Assembly: GCA_016790225.1 (NCBI GenBank) | Contig: JAEUOZ010000018.1 | Span: 1-37,029 of the forward strand | Reading direction: 5' to 3' | From: Rubrivivax sp. | Lineage (GTDB): Bacteria; Pseudomonadota; Gammaproteobacteria; Burkholderiales; Burkholderiaceae | DNA: 37,029 nucleotides | Shown: one piece after another, positions 9,136 to 18,056 of the stretch | Layout of the letters: every line of letters starts with the position of its first letter | Numbering within the stretch: the first letter of the stretch is position 1 | The notes under the pieces: model-generated | Databases searched by the model: none | Told to the model about the DNA's origin: nothing | Seen by the model: only the letters and a program-made list of their open reading frames with translations | Made by a program: the position numbers and the translations under genes

Positions 9136-9858
9136 TCACCCGCCCGACAGCCCGTTCTCCGCGGCGAATACGTGCAGTTCCAGGCGGCCGCGCACACCCA
9201 GCTTGCCGTAGACGGTGGTGAGGTGGTTGCGCAGCGTGTTCTCGCTCATGCCAAGCTGGGCGGCTAGGGTCATCAGCTTGTCGCTGGGGCTCTTGCTGAG
9301 TGCGGCGACGATGTCGCGTTCGCGCGCAGTGAGGCTGGCAATGCGGGCCTGGCCGGCATCCTGCACGGGCGCGGGGCGGGCCTGCGCGCCGGTCAGCCGG
9401 CCCAGCACCTCGCTCATCAGCCGGGGGTTGAGCCAGGCGCCGCCCTGGTGCACCTGCTGGATGGCTGAGAGGATCGTCTGCGGCGGCTCTGACTTGTGCA
9501 GAACGCCCTTGGCCCCCAGTTCCACGACACGGCACAGGCGCTGCGTGTCTTCCGACGCCGTCAGCACCAGCACCCGCGCCGTGCACAGGCGCTGAACTTC
9601 CGGCAGCAGGTCCACGCCATCGGCGCCGGCCAGATCCAGGTCCATCAGCAGGACCTCGGCATCGGGCAGCGCAGCGTGTGCGAGCACGGCATCGCGGGTG
9701 CTCGCCGTGCCCACCACGGTCATCGCGTCCGGCTGGCTCTCGATCAGGCGTTGCAGGCCCCACAGCGTGATCGCGTGGTCCTCGGCCAGGAAGACCCGGA
9801 TGGGCGTCGGGCGGCCGGCGGGGCTGGTGAGATCGGCGGTAGTGACGGGTGTGTTCAT
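9136..9858 (-). CDS. NarL/FixJ-family response regulator
   Basis: A 240-residue regulator. The receiver at ~20-140 has acidic residues E26/D27, phospho-acceptor D73 in VLLMDLDLAGADG, T100 and K122 in LHKSEPP. The LuxR-type helix-turn-helix at ~170-232 reads LTARERDIVAALSKS then LAAQLGMSENTLRNHLTTVYGKLGV. It would bind DNA on phosphorylation by the kinase encoded 4 bases upstream (9863-11545). The ATG at 9858 gives a 19-residue lead before the receiver. The gene ends 23 bases from the convergent MASE2 kinase. Confidence 0.93.
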   Translation of the reverse strand: MNTPVTTADLTSPAGRPTPIRVFLAEDHAITLWGLQRLIESQPDAMTVVGTASTRDAVLAHAALPDAEVLLMDLDLAGADGVDLLPEVQRLCTARVLVLTASEDTQRLCRVVELGAKGVLHKSEPPQTILSAIQQVHQGGAWLNPRLMSEVLGRLTGAQARPAPVQDAGQARIASLTARERDIVAALSKSPSDKLMTLAAQLGMSENTLRNHLTTVYGKLGVRGRLELHVFAAENGLSGG

Positions 9859-9862
9859 GGCG

Positions 9863-11545
9863 TCACACCGGGATGGTGATGCGGATCTCGGTATCCAGCC
9901 CGTTGTGGCGCCTCATCTCGAGCCTGCCGCCCAGTTCACGCGCGCGCTCGGACAGCGAGCGCGGCTCGAAGTGGGCCGTCGGAAACCCGGTGCGCTGCCC
10001 GGCGTCGTCTCGCACCACCAGCTGCAGCGCCGTGTCGTCGCGCGACAGACCCACCCACACGCTGCGGGCCTTGCTGTGGCGCCGCACGTTGTTCAGTGCC
10101 TCGTTGACCATGTGCAGCACGGCGCCCGACAGCGCGCGGCTCACCACCAGCTCATCGGGCAGTTCCAGCGTCGTCTCGATGCCGAACAGGGTTGCATAGC
10201 GCCTGGCCTGTCGGCGCAGAGCCGGTACCAGGCTGTTGTCACCTCGGACGGCCCCGGTGCGCAGCACGGCCACGGTATCGCGCAGTTCACCCAGCTCGGC
10301 TTCGCAGAACTGGCGCAGATCCTGCACCTGGGCATGGATCGGGTTGTCCGGCGTGCAGCGCTGCGCCACGACGTCAATGGCGAATTTCAGGCCCAGGTAG
10401 GGCTGCACGGCGCTGTCGTGCAGATCCCGCCCGATGCGGGCCCGTTCGTGGGCGGCGATCTCGGCCTGCAGGGTATCGACATACGAGGCCTGCTGCAGCA
10501 GACGCCGCACGTCTGCGGCAAAGGCCGCCAGGGCTCGCAAGGGCCAGGGGCCGACGGACTTCGACGCTTCTGCGTCGGCCTGCCCTGGCGATCCGGCACG
10601 ACCGTAAGCCAGCAGGATCCAGCCTGAACGCGCTTCACCGGGTGTGTCGGGCACCAGCTGCAGCGCCTGCGCCTCCAGCAGATCAGCGATCTGGCGCACG
10701 CGCGGTTCGATGTTGTGACGGGTGGCCGCGGCCAGATCGCCGCTGAAGCCGCTGCCGACCATGGCGCGCGTGTCCAGCGACATCACGCCCACCGGCAGCT
10801 CGGTCAAGAGGGGCAGCAGACGCATGGCGAAGGTCGGCGAGGCTTCGTACGCGCTGTCGTCCTGGTCAGCGACCAGGACAGTGGGCACCTCCGCATCGCG
10901 GTGGCACAGGATGACCCGCTGCGCGGCGGTGGCCAGCCGCAGACGGTCGACCATCACCAGACCCACCGATTGCAAGCCGCGCCGGGGGTCGAGTTCGCGC
11001 TCCAGATCGGCTGCGAGCTGGATGCGCTGGCGCAAGGCAGCCACCGGTCTGGTGACCAGCGTCGCAATGACCGGCAGCGTCAGCAGACCCAGGGCGGGCA
11101 ACAGGTGCTGGCCGCTGAAGCCGAAGGGCTGCCACGACAACAGCAAGCCGACGGCACCGACCGCAGCGGCGGCCAGGCCCATGCGCAGGCCATACAGCAG
11201 GGTGATCATCGTCAGCGGATGGATGACCATGGCGATCAGCAGGCCGCCATGTGCCGTGCTGTGCACGACGAGCAGCATCATCGGTATCGCCGCGGCCAGG
11301 AACACCGGGCCGCCCACACCCATGCCGCGGCCCGAGGTCTCGCGCCACAGGTTGACCGCGGTCCACAGCAGGGCCACCATCACCAGGACCATCGCCCAGC
11401 CCTCGGTGCCACCCTCGGACCACAGGACCAGCAGCAGGATCCACAGCGTCGCCACGCGGGAGGTTGTGGCCAGCGGCCGCATCTCGTCCGTCCGGCGAAC
11501 GACAGAGTCCGCTTCGATCGGTGCAGTCGCGGAGGGCAGAGTCAT
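9863..11545 (-). CDS. NarL-type sensor histidine kinase (HisKA_3)
   Basis: A 560-residue kinase with about five to six hydrophobic spans in residues ~30-167 and a ~200-residue cytosolic region that may be GAF-like. The HisKA_3 dimerisation helix is ERARIGRDLHDSAVQPYLG with phospho-acceptor H376. A HATPase domain follows, with N-box HMVNEALNNVRRHSKA (~477-492); the G1 region reads VRDDAGQRTGF, a degenerate form of the usual DxGxG. The gene order kinase then regulator with a 4-base gap marks a two-component pair with 9136-9858. The target is unknown; the divergent Bug-type binding protein at 11728 is one candidate. Confidence 0.9.
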   Translation of the reverse strand: MTLPSATAPIEADSVVRRTDEMRPLATTSRVATLWILLLVLWSEGGTEGWAMVLVMVALLWTAVNLWRETSGRGMGVGGPVFLAAAIPMMLLVVHSTAHGGLLIAMVIHPLTMITLLYGLRMGLAAAAVGAVGLLLSWQPFGFSGQHLLPALGLLTLPVIATLVTRPVAALRQRIQLAADLERELDPRRGLQSVGLVMVDRLRLATAAQRVILCHRDAEVPTVLVADQDDSAYEASPTFAMRLLPLLTELPVGVMSLDTRAMVGSGFSGDLAAATRHNIEPRVRQIADLLEAQALQLVPDTPGEARSGWILLAYGRAGSPGQADAEASKSVGPWPLRALAAFAADVRRLLQQASYVDTLQAEIAAHERARIGRDLHDSAVQPYLGLKFAIDVVAQRCTPDNPIHAQVQDLRQFCEAELGELRDTVAVLRTGAVRGDNSLVPALRRQARRYATLFGIETTLELPDELVVSRALSGAVLHMVNEALNNVRRHSKARSVWVGLSRDDTALQLVVRDDAGQRTGFPTAHFEPRSLSERARELGGRLEMRRHNGLDTEIRITIPV

Positions 11546-11683
11546 GTCAAGACCATTCTAGGGTTCGCCCCTCGGGCACTTTCTGTCCCGTGCGGCCTCT
11601 GGGCAAGGTGCGCGAATGGGCTGCCGGGTGCTCCACGGGCAAGGAATCGCCCGGCCGCGATCAGCGGTTTTCGGCGGGATCTG

Positions 11684-11697
11684 GGTCGCATGCGACC
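11684..11697. promoter_or_regulatory. Perfect 14-bp palindrome upstream of the Bug protein gene
   Basis: GGTCGCATGCGACC is identical to its own reverse complement and lies 30 bases before the GTG start at 11728, in the 182-base divergent region shared with the sensor kinase. Position and symmetry fit an operator for a dimeric regulator. The NarL-type regulator next door is a candidate, but no binding is shown. Confidence 0.45.
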
Positions 11698-11727
11698 ATC
11701 AGCTTTCGATCGTTTCAGGAATGTCCC

Positions 11728-12714
11728 GTGAACGCCTGCTTGACCGCTCTTCGCACTGTCTTGCTGTTGGGGGCTTGCTGGGCCTGTGGTTTCGTGCAGG
11801 CCCAGAGCTTTCCCAGTCGAACCGTGACCTTGGTGGTGCCCTGGCCTGCCGGCGGTGCCTCGGACTTTGCGGCCCGCGCGCTCAGCACGGAGCTGGAGAC
11901 CCTGCTGGGCCAGACAGTGATCGTGGAAAACGCGCCGGGTGCCGGCGGGTCGCTGGGCGTTGCCAAGGCGCTGCGCGCAGCGGCTGACGGCCATACGCTC
12001 ATCCTGAGCTCGCCGCTGGATGTCGTGCTGGCGCCGCTGATCTACCCTGCCGCAGGCTTCACGACGCAGGACACGCGCGCGGTAGCCCTTCTGGGGCGCG
12101 CCGATCTGATGCTGGTGACCCGGCCGGATCTCGGGTTGCAGTCGATGGCCGAGCTGGTGGCCGCGCTGAAGGCGAGCCCCGACAAACCGCTGTCCTACTG
12201 TGCGATGTCCAGCGGCTCACCTCAGCACCTGATCGGCCAGCGCCTCAGTGCTGTGACTGGCGTGAAGCTGCTCGAAGTGCCCTACAGCGGCATGCCGGAC
12301 TGCATCAAGAACCTCATCGGCGGCCAGATCGACCTGGCCTTCCTGCCCATTGGCGGGCCCTTCCCGGCCTTGGTGGCCCAAGGCCGGATCAAGGCCATCG
12401 CCAGCCTGGGCGTGGCACGCCACCCTCGCCTGCCGATGCTGCCGCTGGCCGCAGAGACGCCTGGCTTCGAAGGCGTGTCCCTGTCCTTCTGGGGCGGCCT
12501 GCATGTGCATGCCCAGGTGCCCGAAGCCGCTGTGCTGCGGCTGCACGAAGCGGCCAAGGCGGCGCTGCAGTCACCCGCCTTCCGCCAGGCCATGGAGTCC
12601 ACCGGCGTGACCCTGTACGAGCCGATGAACCTGGCGCAGGCGCAGGAGGCCCATCTGCAGACAGTGCGCTTGTACCAGGCGATGCTTCAGGCACCCAGCG
12701 CCCGCAGGCCCTGA
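11728..12714 (+). CDS. Bug/TctC-family periplasmic binding protein
   Basis: A 328-residue protein, the normal length for the tripartite tricarboxylate receptor family that is expanded in Burkholderiales. The signal peptide ends at ...ACGFVQAQ. The mature start SFPSRTVTLVVPWPAGGASD and the following ENAPGAGGSLG are the classic first-strand and ligand-loop motifs. Later VPYSGMPDCIKNLIGGQIDL matches the second lobe. Such proteins bind small carboxylates or aromatic acids for TctAB carriers or for signalling. No tctA/tctB genes are nearby, so it is an orphan. The GTG start is chosen because AGGA sits 7 bases upstream and the signal peptide begins there; no ATG fits better. Confidence 0.9.
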   Translation: MNACLTALRTVLLLGACWACGFVQAQSFPSRTVTLVVPWPAGGASDFAARALSTELETLLGQTVIVENAPGAGGSLGVAKALRAAADGHTLILSSPLDVVLAPLIYPAAGFTTQDTRAVALLGRADLMLVTRPDLGLQSMAELVAALKASPDKPLSYCAMSSGSPQHLIGQRLSAVTGVKLLEVPYSGMPDCIKNLIGGQIDLAFLPIGGPFPALVAQGRIKAIASLGVARHPRLPMLPLAAETPGFEGVSLSFWGGLHVHAQVPEAAVLRLHEAAKAALQSPAFRQAMESTGVTLYEPMNLAQAQEAHLQTVRLYQAMLQAPSARRP

Positions 12715-12899
12715 GACGTGCCGGCGCGAGGCGCTGCGCGTCGCCCGTGCCCATCTGCAAGGTCAAGTGCAAGGACACTCGACTGTGGCAGGCCGGATAC
12801 GGCCATGTCTGCGCTGACGCGGCATGATGCGGGCGTACAGGGCCTGTCCCCGCCAGACACCAGCCTGGTCGGGCCCGGCACACCCCGTCTGGAGACCGC

Positions 12900-13679
12900 G
12901 TGAGCGAGACAGCCCCCGGCGCCGCGCCTGTCGGCAGCAACGACAGCCCGGTCCACTTCTTCATCAGCTATACCCAGGCTGATCGCGGCTGGGCGGAGTG
13001 GATTGCCTGGCAGCTGGAGGCCAAGGGCTGGAAAGTGCTGGTGCAGGCCTGGGACTTCCGGCACGGCGGGAATTTCATCGTCGACATGCAGCGCGCACTG
13101 GAACGCGCGGCACGCGTGCTGTTCGTGATGTCGCCTGACTCCTTGAAATCGCCCTTTGCCACCGCCGAGTGGGCAGCAGCGATCCGGCAAGATCCCACCG
13201 GCGAGCGTGGCGTGCTGCTGCCCGTGCGCGTGCGCCCCTGCGAGCCGCGCGGGCTGCTGGCACAGGTGGTGTACGTGGACCTGGTGGGCGTGAGCAACAA
13301 GGACGAAGCCCGTCGCCGCCTGCTGGATGGCGTCTCGCAGCTGCGTGCCAAGCCCTTGCACGAACCCGATGCGCCGCCTTTGCACGCCCTGGAGCCCGGC
13401 GCGCCGATGCGCCCGGCAGGCCGCGAGCCGCGCTGGCCGGGCTTGACGCGTGCCCTGCGACACCTGGCGGGCACGTTCCTGGCTGCCGCGCTCCTGGCGC
13501 TGGCCATCCGCCTGTATCTGGCTTCGCAGCTGCCGTCGCTGACGGAATCGACGCTCAGCATCACGGCAGTGATCCTGGGCGTGATGGTGGCAGTGGGCGG
13601 GTCTGCCCTGGTGGGATTGGTGAGCGGCACGCTGCGGCGACGCTCCGCCGCTGCCGCACAAGCGCAGGGCCGGCCATGA
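12900..13679 (+). CDS. TIR-domain protein with two C-terminal membrane spans
   Basis: A 259-residue protein. Residues ~17-150 form a TIR domain: strand A HFFISYTQADRGWAEWIAWQ, a central WDFRHGGNFIVDMQRAL segment, strand D VLFVMSPDSLKS and then FATAEWAAA. Glu90 in that last segment is at the position of the catalytic Glu in NAD-cleaving TIR domains. Residues ~188-208 and ~219-242 are membrane spans, so the TIR domain should face the cytosol. The start is GTG with GGAG 5 bases upstream. The stop overlaps the next gene as ATGA, so the two are translationally coupled. Bacterial TIR proteins often serve as NADase effectors of phage defence; whether this one does is not shown. Confidence 0.85.
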   Translation: MSETAPGAAPVGSNDSPVHFFISYTQADRGWAEWIAWQLEAKGWKVLVQAWDFRHGGNFIVDMQRALERAARVLFVMSPDSLKSPFATAEWAAAIRQDPTGERGVLLPVRVRPCEPRGLLAQVVYVDLVGVSNKDEARRRLLDGVSQLRAKPLHEPDAPPLHALEPGAPMRPAGREPRWPGLTRALRHLAGTFLAAALLALAIRLYLASQLPSLTESTLSITAVILGVMVAVGGSALVGLVSGTLRRRSAAAAQAQGRP

Positions 13680-15676
13680 ACGTCAAGCGTCAAGCCGCCG
13701 CGCTGCTCTTGCTGCTGGCCGCTGGCATCCTGCTCACGCAGGCGCAAGCGGCGCCAGGCGCACCAGCCGGCAGCGTGGATGCCAGCGATCGCGCCGGCCG
13801 CGCCCAGGCCTGGAACACCCTGCTTGAAGAGCTCGCCGATGCCCGGGGGCGGGTCTACCGGACGGGCAGGCACGCTGGCGAACTGAAGGAAACCGCCCTG
13901 CGACTGACGAGTGCGCCGCCCCGCGCGGAGGCGGCCCTGGACAGCTTCGCCGCGTGCCTGGAAGAGCTGCGCGCCGTGGCACGCCGCCAGGATGCGGCGA
14001 TGACCGTCGCCGAGACGAGGGCCGAGGCACACCGCATGGCCGTGTCGGCGGCGGCGAGCCTGCAGGGCCAGGCCACCCGTTCGGCAAGTGGCGCCACCCG
14101 GGTGAGCCTGTCTGGCCAGACGGGCGACGGCTCTGCGCAGGCCGCCCTGGCCCTCGCAGCGCAAGGCCGACATGAAGCCGAGCGCGCAGCGAGCGCCGCC
14201 ATGCGCAAGGCAGCGGCCCGCAGCCAGGTCTGCGAACAGTTCGATCTGAGTCCGCTGACCGGCCGCATGTTCGAGGTCTACTACTGGGCTCGGGCCAGCG
14301 CTAACCTGCCGGGCCAGGCGCAGGCCACGCGCCAGGCGATGGAGGATGTGAGGCAGTCTGCGGGCCGCGTTGCCGGCACGGCACCCGCAGCACGGGTGTC
14401 CGGCAGCGACTCGGTCCGTCGCCCGGCTGGAGCAGAACCCGCCAGCACCACGCAGGCGAGCGTGCTGTCGCAAGCCTTGCCACCCCTTCCGCCTGCGCGG
14501 CCCGACGCAGGCCATTCGCGCGACGATGCCGACATGGCCATCGCCGTGCAGCCCGTGCAAGGGCAAGCTGCGCTGGCCCGCTGGGGCACCGCCAATCACC
14601 TGCGCTTCACGCGCTGGCAGCGGCTGGCCATCGTCGACGACGCCGCCTTGTTCGTTCGGGTTGCGGCCAGTGACCCTGCCTGCGGCAATGCCTGCCTGAG
14701 CCAGGACGCGGCCGAGCAGGCCCGCGAGCGCACCGATGCGGTGGCCGACACCCAGCGCCGGCTGCGCGAACGCGACAGCGCGGATGCGGACCTCAGCCGT
14801 CTGCAGTCTCGCTGGCGTTCCGCGCTGCATGCGGCACGCCAGCGCGTGATCGCCGGGGACGGCGGTATCGCTGATGAGGTACAGCGTTGGGCACAGGCTA
14901 CCGAATCCACTGCCCGCGCACTGGAAGAGGCCCTGCTGGCCCAGTGCGCCATCGAACTGCAAGGCTCGCCCGAGATGCAGCTCTGCACGGCCCGCGGCTT
15001 CGCTGACGCTGAGACGATGGTGGCAGGGCCACCGCCGCCGGTGTCAGCGGTGTTGTCCGAACTGCGGCTGCACGCCTACACCTGGATGAACGGCTGGGAC
15101 GAGGAGCCGCGTGACTTCCGTGCCTATACCTACGTCCTGCTGCGCGGCTCACTGGATCGGCAGCTACCCGAAGTGCGGCAGCGTCTGGCCCGGCTGCTGG
15201 TCGAGCTGGAAACGCTGCCCGAGGCCGCCACCCTGGCCGGCGAGCAGCGCGCCACGGCCAACCTGTTCATCCTGCCCGGCATGGGGGCCGACCCTCCGCA
15301 CCAGGGCTATGACACCCGGCTGGCCCAGGCGCTGATGTCCCGATCGCAGGGCGCGATCCTGCTGCAGCCCGCCGTGCGCGGCCGGCTGCTGGCGGGCCCG
15401 GGGCCGTTCCTTGTCACTTTGCCGGTGCGCATGTCACAAGCCAGCGGCAGCACGCCGCTGCTGCTGGCCGACCTTTCACAGACACCCCCGGACGCGATCA
15501 CCGATCTGGCGCGCAGCTACATGCGTGGCCTGCTGGACCGCTTTCCGACCGAACAGGAGAACTGGCGACCGCCCACCGGCCAGGTCGTGGCCTTGTGGAT
15601 GCTGCGCGTCGCAGCCAGCACCGGACAACTCATCGAGACGGTGATGCCCTCGGCCGCCGCGCGCCCGACGCGGTGA
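13676..15676 (+). CDS. Large exported protein of unknown family, partner of the TIR protein
   Basis: A 666-residue protein that I do not recognise. It begins with a signal peptide or anchor (AAALLLLLAAGILLTQAQA). The first two thirds are Ala/Arg/Gln-rich and helical, with likely coiled coil at ~35-200 and again around RERTDAVADTQRRLRERDSA. There is a low-complexity Ala/Pro stretch between. The last ~170 residues look like a compact domain and include DFRAYTYVLLRGSLDRQ, ANLFILPGMGADPP and ALWMLRVAASTGQL. It is probably periplasmic or anchored facing the periplasm, while its coupled TIR partner faces the cytosol. The two could form a trans-envelope sensing pair. ATG at 13676 is set by the ATGA overlap. 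Confidence 0.75.
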   Translation: MNVKRQAAALLLLLAAGILLTQAQAAPGAPAGSVDASDRAGRAQAWNTLLEELADARGRVYRTGRHAGELKETALRLTSAPPRAEAALDSFAACLEELRAVARRQDAAMTVAETRAEAHRMAVSAAASLQGQATRSASGATRVSLSGQTGDGSAQAALALAAQGRHEAERAASAAMRKAAARSQVCEQFDLSPLTGRMFEVYYWARASANLPGQAQATRQAMEDVRQSAGRVAGTAPAARVSGSDSVRRPAGAEPASTTQASVLSQALPPLPPARPDAGHSRDDADMAIAVQPVQGQAALARWGTANHLRFTRWQRLAIVDDAALFVRVAASDPACGNACLSQDAAEQARERTDAVADTQRRLRERDSADADLSRLQSRWRSALHAARQRVIAGDGGIADEVQRWAQATESTARALEEALLAQCAIELQGSPEMQLCTARGFADAETMVAGPPPPVSAVLSELRLHAYTWMNGWDEEPRDFRAYTYVLLRGSLDRQLPEVRQRLARLLVELETLPEAATLAGEQRATANLFILPGMGADPPHQGYDTRLAQALMSRSQGAILLQPAVRGRLLAGPGPFLVTLPVRMSQASGSTPLLLADLSQTPPDAITDLARSYMRGLLDRFPTEQENWRPPTGQVVALWMLRVAASTGQLIETVMPSAAARPTR

Positions 15677-15748
15677 AGCCGGTCCACGGGCGACCTGCGG
15701 ACCCTACGGTGCCCCAGGACAGCCATCCTTGGTGCTGAGCCTCAGGTC

Positions 15749-15785
15749 GGCGGTTTGACATCCCAAGGCTCAACGACAAGCCGCC
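15749..15785. terminator. Candidate hairpin between convergent genes
   Basis: GGCGGTTTG at 15749-15757 pairs with CAAGCCGCC at 15777-15785 (one G-U pair) around a 19-base loop. It lies 73 bases after the exported-protein gene. No T-tract follows, so termination is uncertain. Confidence 0.3.
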
Positions 15786-15818
15786 TGAGCCGCGGCGCTT
15801 GACAGCGGCCGGGACAAA

Positions 15819-15844
15819 GTGGCCAGCAGCGGGCTCGTGGCCAC
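15819..15844 (-). terminator. Candidate terminator downstream of the first dhaK
   Basis: GTGGCCA at 15819-15825 pairs with TGGCCAC at 15838-15844. Read on the minus strand, the stem is followed by TTTGTC, which suits termination of the lacI-dhaK transcript about 100 bases after its last stop codon. Confidence 0.35.
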
Positions 15845-15946
15845 CACGAACAACGCGGCAGCACATTCAGCCACGGTGAGCCTTATCCGCAGGCCAAGGC
15901 CGCTGCCGCCAGGATGGCCCCGTACGCGCAGCCGTCACCCCGCGGC

Positions 15947-16933
15947 TTACCAGCTCAATGCGGCCGTCCTGGCAGGCGCATCCCACAGCTGCAGCAACTC
16001 ATCATCCAGCATCGTCAGCGTCAGCGAGGCGCCGGCCATTTCCAGGCTGGTGACCATGTTGCCCACGCGCGTGCGCAGCAGCTTGAGCCCTTCGCGCTCC
16101 AGCCGCTGCGCGGCGAGTTGCTGCAGGAGGTACAGCTCCATCAAGGGGGTGGCGCCCAGGCCGTTGACGAGCATCAGCATGGGCTGCCCGGCTGCCGGCT
16201 GCAGGTCAGCCAGCACGGCATCGAGCAGTTCGTCGACGATCGCGCTGGCGGGCTTGATCAGCTCGCGCCGCCGGCCCGGCTCGCCATGGATGCCGACTCC
16301 CATCTCGATCTCGCCCGCGCCGATCTCGAAGGTCGGCACGCCGGCCGCGGGGACGGTGCAGCTGCTGAAGGCCACCCCCATGGAAGCGGTTCGTGCATTG
16401 GCACGATCACCCAGGCGCTTGCACTGCGCCAGATCGGCACCGGATTCCGCAGCGGCCCCGACGATCTTTTCGACCACCACGGTGCCGGCCACGCCACGCC
16501 GGCCCGTGGTGTGCGTCGAGTTCTCGACGGCGACGTCGTCATTGACCAGCACCGTCGTGTGCTCGATCGAGAGCATCTCGCTGGCCATCTGGAAGTTCAT
16601 GGTGTCGCCGGCATAGTTCTTCACGATGAACAGCACGCCCTGACCACGGTCCACCGCCTTGGCCGCCGCGAGCATCTGGTCCGGCGTGGGCGAGGTGAAG
16701 ACCTGCCCCGGGCAGGCGGCGTCGAGCATGCCCGCGCCGACATAGCCGATGTGCAAGGGCTCGTGGCCTGAGCCGCCGCCCGAAATCAGCGCCACGCGCC
16801 CGGCGGCCTTGGGGACGCGCCGTGTGATGTAGGTCGGGTTGCGGTGCAGCTGCACCAGATCGGCATGCGCCAGGGCAAAGCCCTGCAGGCTCTGCTCCAG
16901 CAGCGTGTCCACATCGTCAAAGAACTTCTTCAT
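15947..16933 (-). CDS. dhaK: Dihydroxyacetone kinase subunit DhaK, paralog 1
   Basis: A 328-residue DhaK-family protein of normal length. Motifs are SGGGSGHEPLHIGYVG, PGQVFTSPTPDQM, IVKNYAGDTMNFQMA, NDDVAVENS and GVGIHGEPGR. His216 in the last motif is the residue that covalently binds the keto substrate. DhaK holds the ketose while DhaL supplies the phosphoryl group. It follows the LacI-type regulator by 48 bases on the same strand and is divergent from the ABC transporter operon, which ends in dhaL and a second dhaK. Given the transporter context the substrate may be a ketose larger than dihydroxyacetone, such as erythrulose or apulose. The two paralogs are only moderately alike at the C-terminus. 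Confidence 0.9.
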   Translation of the reverse strand: MKKFFDDVDTLLEQSLQGFALAHADLVQLHRNPTYITRRVPKAAGRVALISGGGSGHEPLHIGYVGAGMLDAACPGQVFTSPTPDQMLAAAKAVDRGQGVLFIVKNYAGDTMNFQMASEMLSIEHTTVLVNDDVAVENSTHTTGRRGVAGTVVVEKIVGAAAESGADLAQCKRLGDRANARTASMGVAFSSCTVPAAGVPTFEIGAGEIEMGVGIHGEPGRRRELIKPASAIVDELLDAVLADLQPAAGQPMLMLVNGLGATPLMELYLLQQLAAQRLEREGLKLLRTRVGNMVTSLEMAGASLTLTMLDDELLQLWDAPARTAALSW

Positions 16934-16981
16934 CGCCAGCCTCCGGCAACGGCAACGGCAACCTGCAACGCGCCCAGGCCT

Positions 16982-18016
16982 TCAGGCCAGGTTCTCGGCC
17001 GTCATGATCTCGACCCCCGGACTGCTGACCGCCATCGCACCGCGCAGCGACTCGCACAGCGCGCGAAGCATGCGCGCGGCCGTCATCACGGCGTAGTGCA
17101 GGTCCTGATGCAGCACGTAAGTCACCTGGCCTGACACCAGCATCGCGCGGTGGGCCTCCAGCAGTTCATGCACGGCCACGGTCAGCTGCCCGTCATAGGC
17201 CTGGGCCTTCAGTGCAGCCAGCACCCCCGCGCTGCCTGCACCCACCACGTAGGCCGCAGAAAGCCGCGCCAGCTCCGGCCTGGCCAGGGCCTGCCGCACG
17301 TACTCGAAGACCTCGTCTTCATCGGCGGGCAGATCGGTCAGGCTCCACAAGCTGGCCGAGGGCCGACGCTCCTGCAGACCGTGGGTGAAACCGATCTGCC
17401 GATCGATCTCTGCGGCAAACCGGCTTTCGGTGCAGAAAAGCCCCACCGTACGCGAGACCGGCTCAGGCCCCAGCGATCGCCCCAGCAGCAGCGCCGCCGT
17501 GCGGCCTGAAGCGCGGTTGTCGGCGCCCACAAAGGCCGAACGCATCGATCCCGGCACATCGGAGAACAGGGTCACCACGTGGACCCCGGCGCGCACCAGA
17601 TCATTGATCGCCAGCTTGACGGCCGGAACATCAGGCGCCATCACGGCCAGGCCGTCAAACTCGGTCAGGCGCAGCAGCGATTCGGCGAAGTCGGCCGGGT
17701 TGTCGGCCGGCAGGCGGTGCGTCACTTCCGTGATGTGCTGGTGACGAAAGTCGCCGGCGGCCTGGGCAACGACGCGCGCCACCTTGTCTGCAAAGCCCAG
17801 CCGCTCCGTCGGCAACACGAAGCCGAAGCGGTAATTCGGCGAGCTCGGCGGGCGACCGCGTGCCGGCACACCGGCCCCCAGCAGCTGCATCGCGGCCTGG
17901 ACCTTCTGGATCGTCGCCGGATTGACGCCGGGCCGCGCATTCAAGACCCGATCGACGGTGGCGGTGCTCACGCCGGCGGCTTCGGCGATCTGGGTGATGG
18001 TGATGGAGTTGGCCAT
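16982..18016 (-). CDS. LacI-family transcriptional regulator
   Basis: A 344-residue protein of typical LacI-family length. The N-terminal helix-turn-helix reads ITITQIAEAAGVSTATVDRVLN, followed by a hinge region and a periplasmic-binding-like effector domain that starts at NYRFGFVLPTERLGFADKVA. It probably represses the divergent transporter operon and its own gene until a sugar or polyol ligand binds. The start at 18016 places the helix-turn-helix at residue 4, as usual; a longer reading to 18151 adds 45 residues with no domain match. dhaK paralog 1 follows 48 bases later. Confidence 0.92.
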   Translation of the reverse strand: MANSITITQIAEAAGVSTATVDRVLNARPGVNPATIQKVQAAMQLLGAGVPARGRPPSSPNYRFGFVLPTERLGFADKVARVVAQAAGDFRHQHITEVTHRLPADNPADFAESLLRLTEFDGLAVMAPDVPAVKLAINDLVRAGVHVVTLFSDVPGSMRSAFVGADNRASGRTAALLLGRSLGPEPVSRTVGLFCTESRFAAEIDRQIGFTHGLQERRPSASLWSLTDLPADEDEVFEYVRQALARPELARLSAAYVVGAGSAGVLAALKAQAYDGQLTVAVHELLEAHRAMLVSGQVTYVLHQDLHYAVMTAARMLRALCESLRGAMAVSSPGVEIMTAENLA

Positions 18017-18056
18017 GGTCTGAGTCCGGAAATCATGGCTTGAGAGGCCCATAAAT

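Noticed and set aside
12900..13679. TIR gene considered as part of a Thoeris-like pair
   Set aside because: No SIR2/ThsA-type or SLOG-type NAD effector adjoins; the coupled partner is an exported helical protein.
12968..14962. 664-codon minus-strand open frame opposite the TIR pair
   Set aside because: The plus strand carries a TIR domain, signal peptide and ATGA coupling; the minus frame is low-complexity Arg/Ala sequence.
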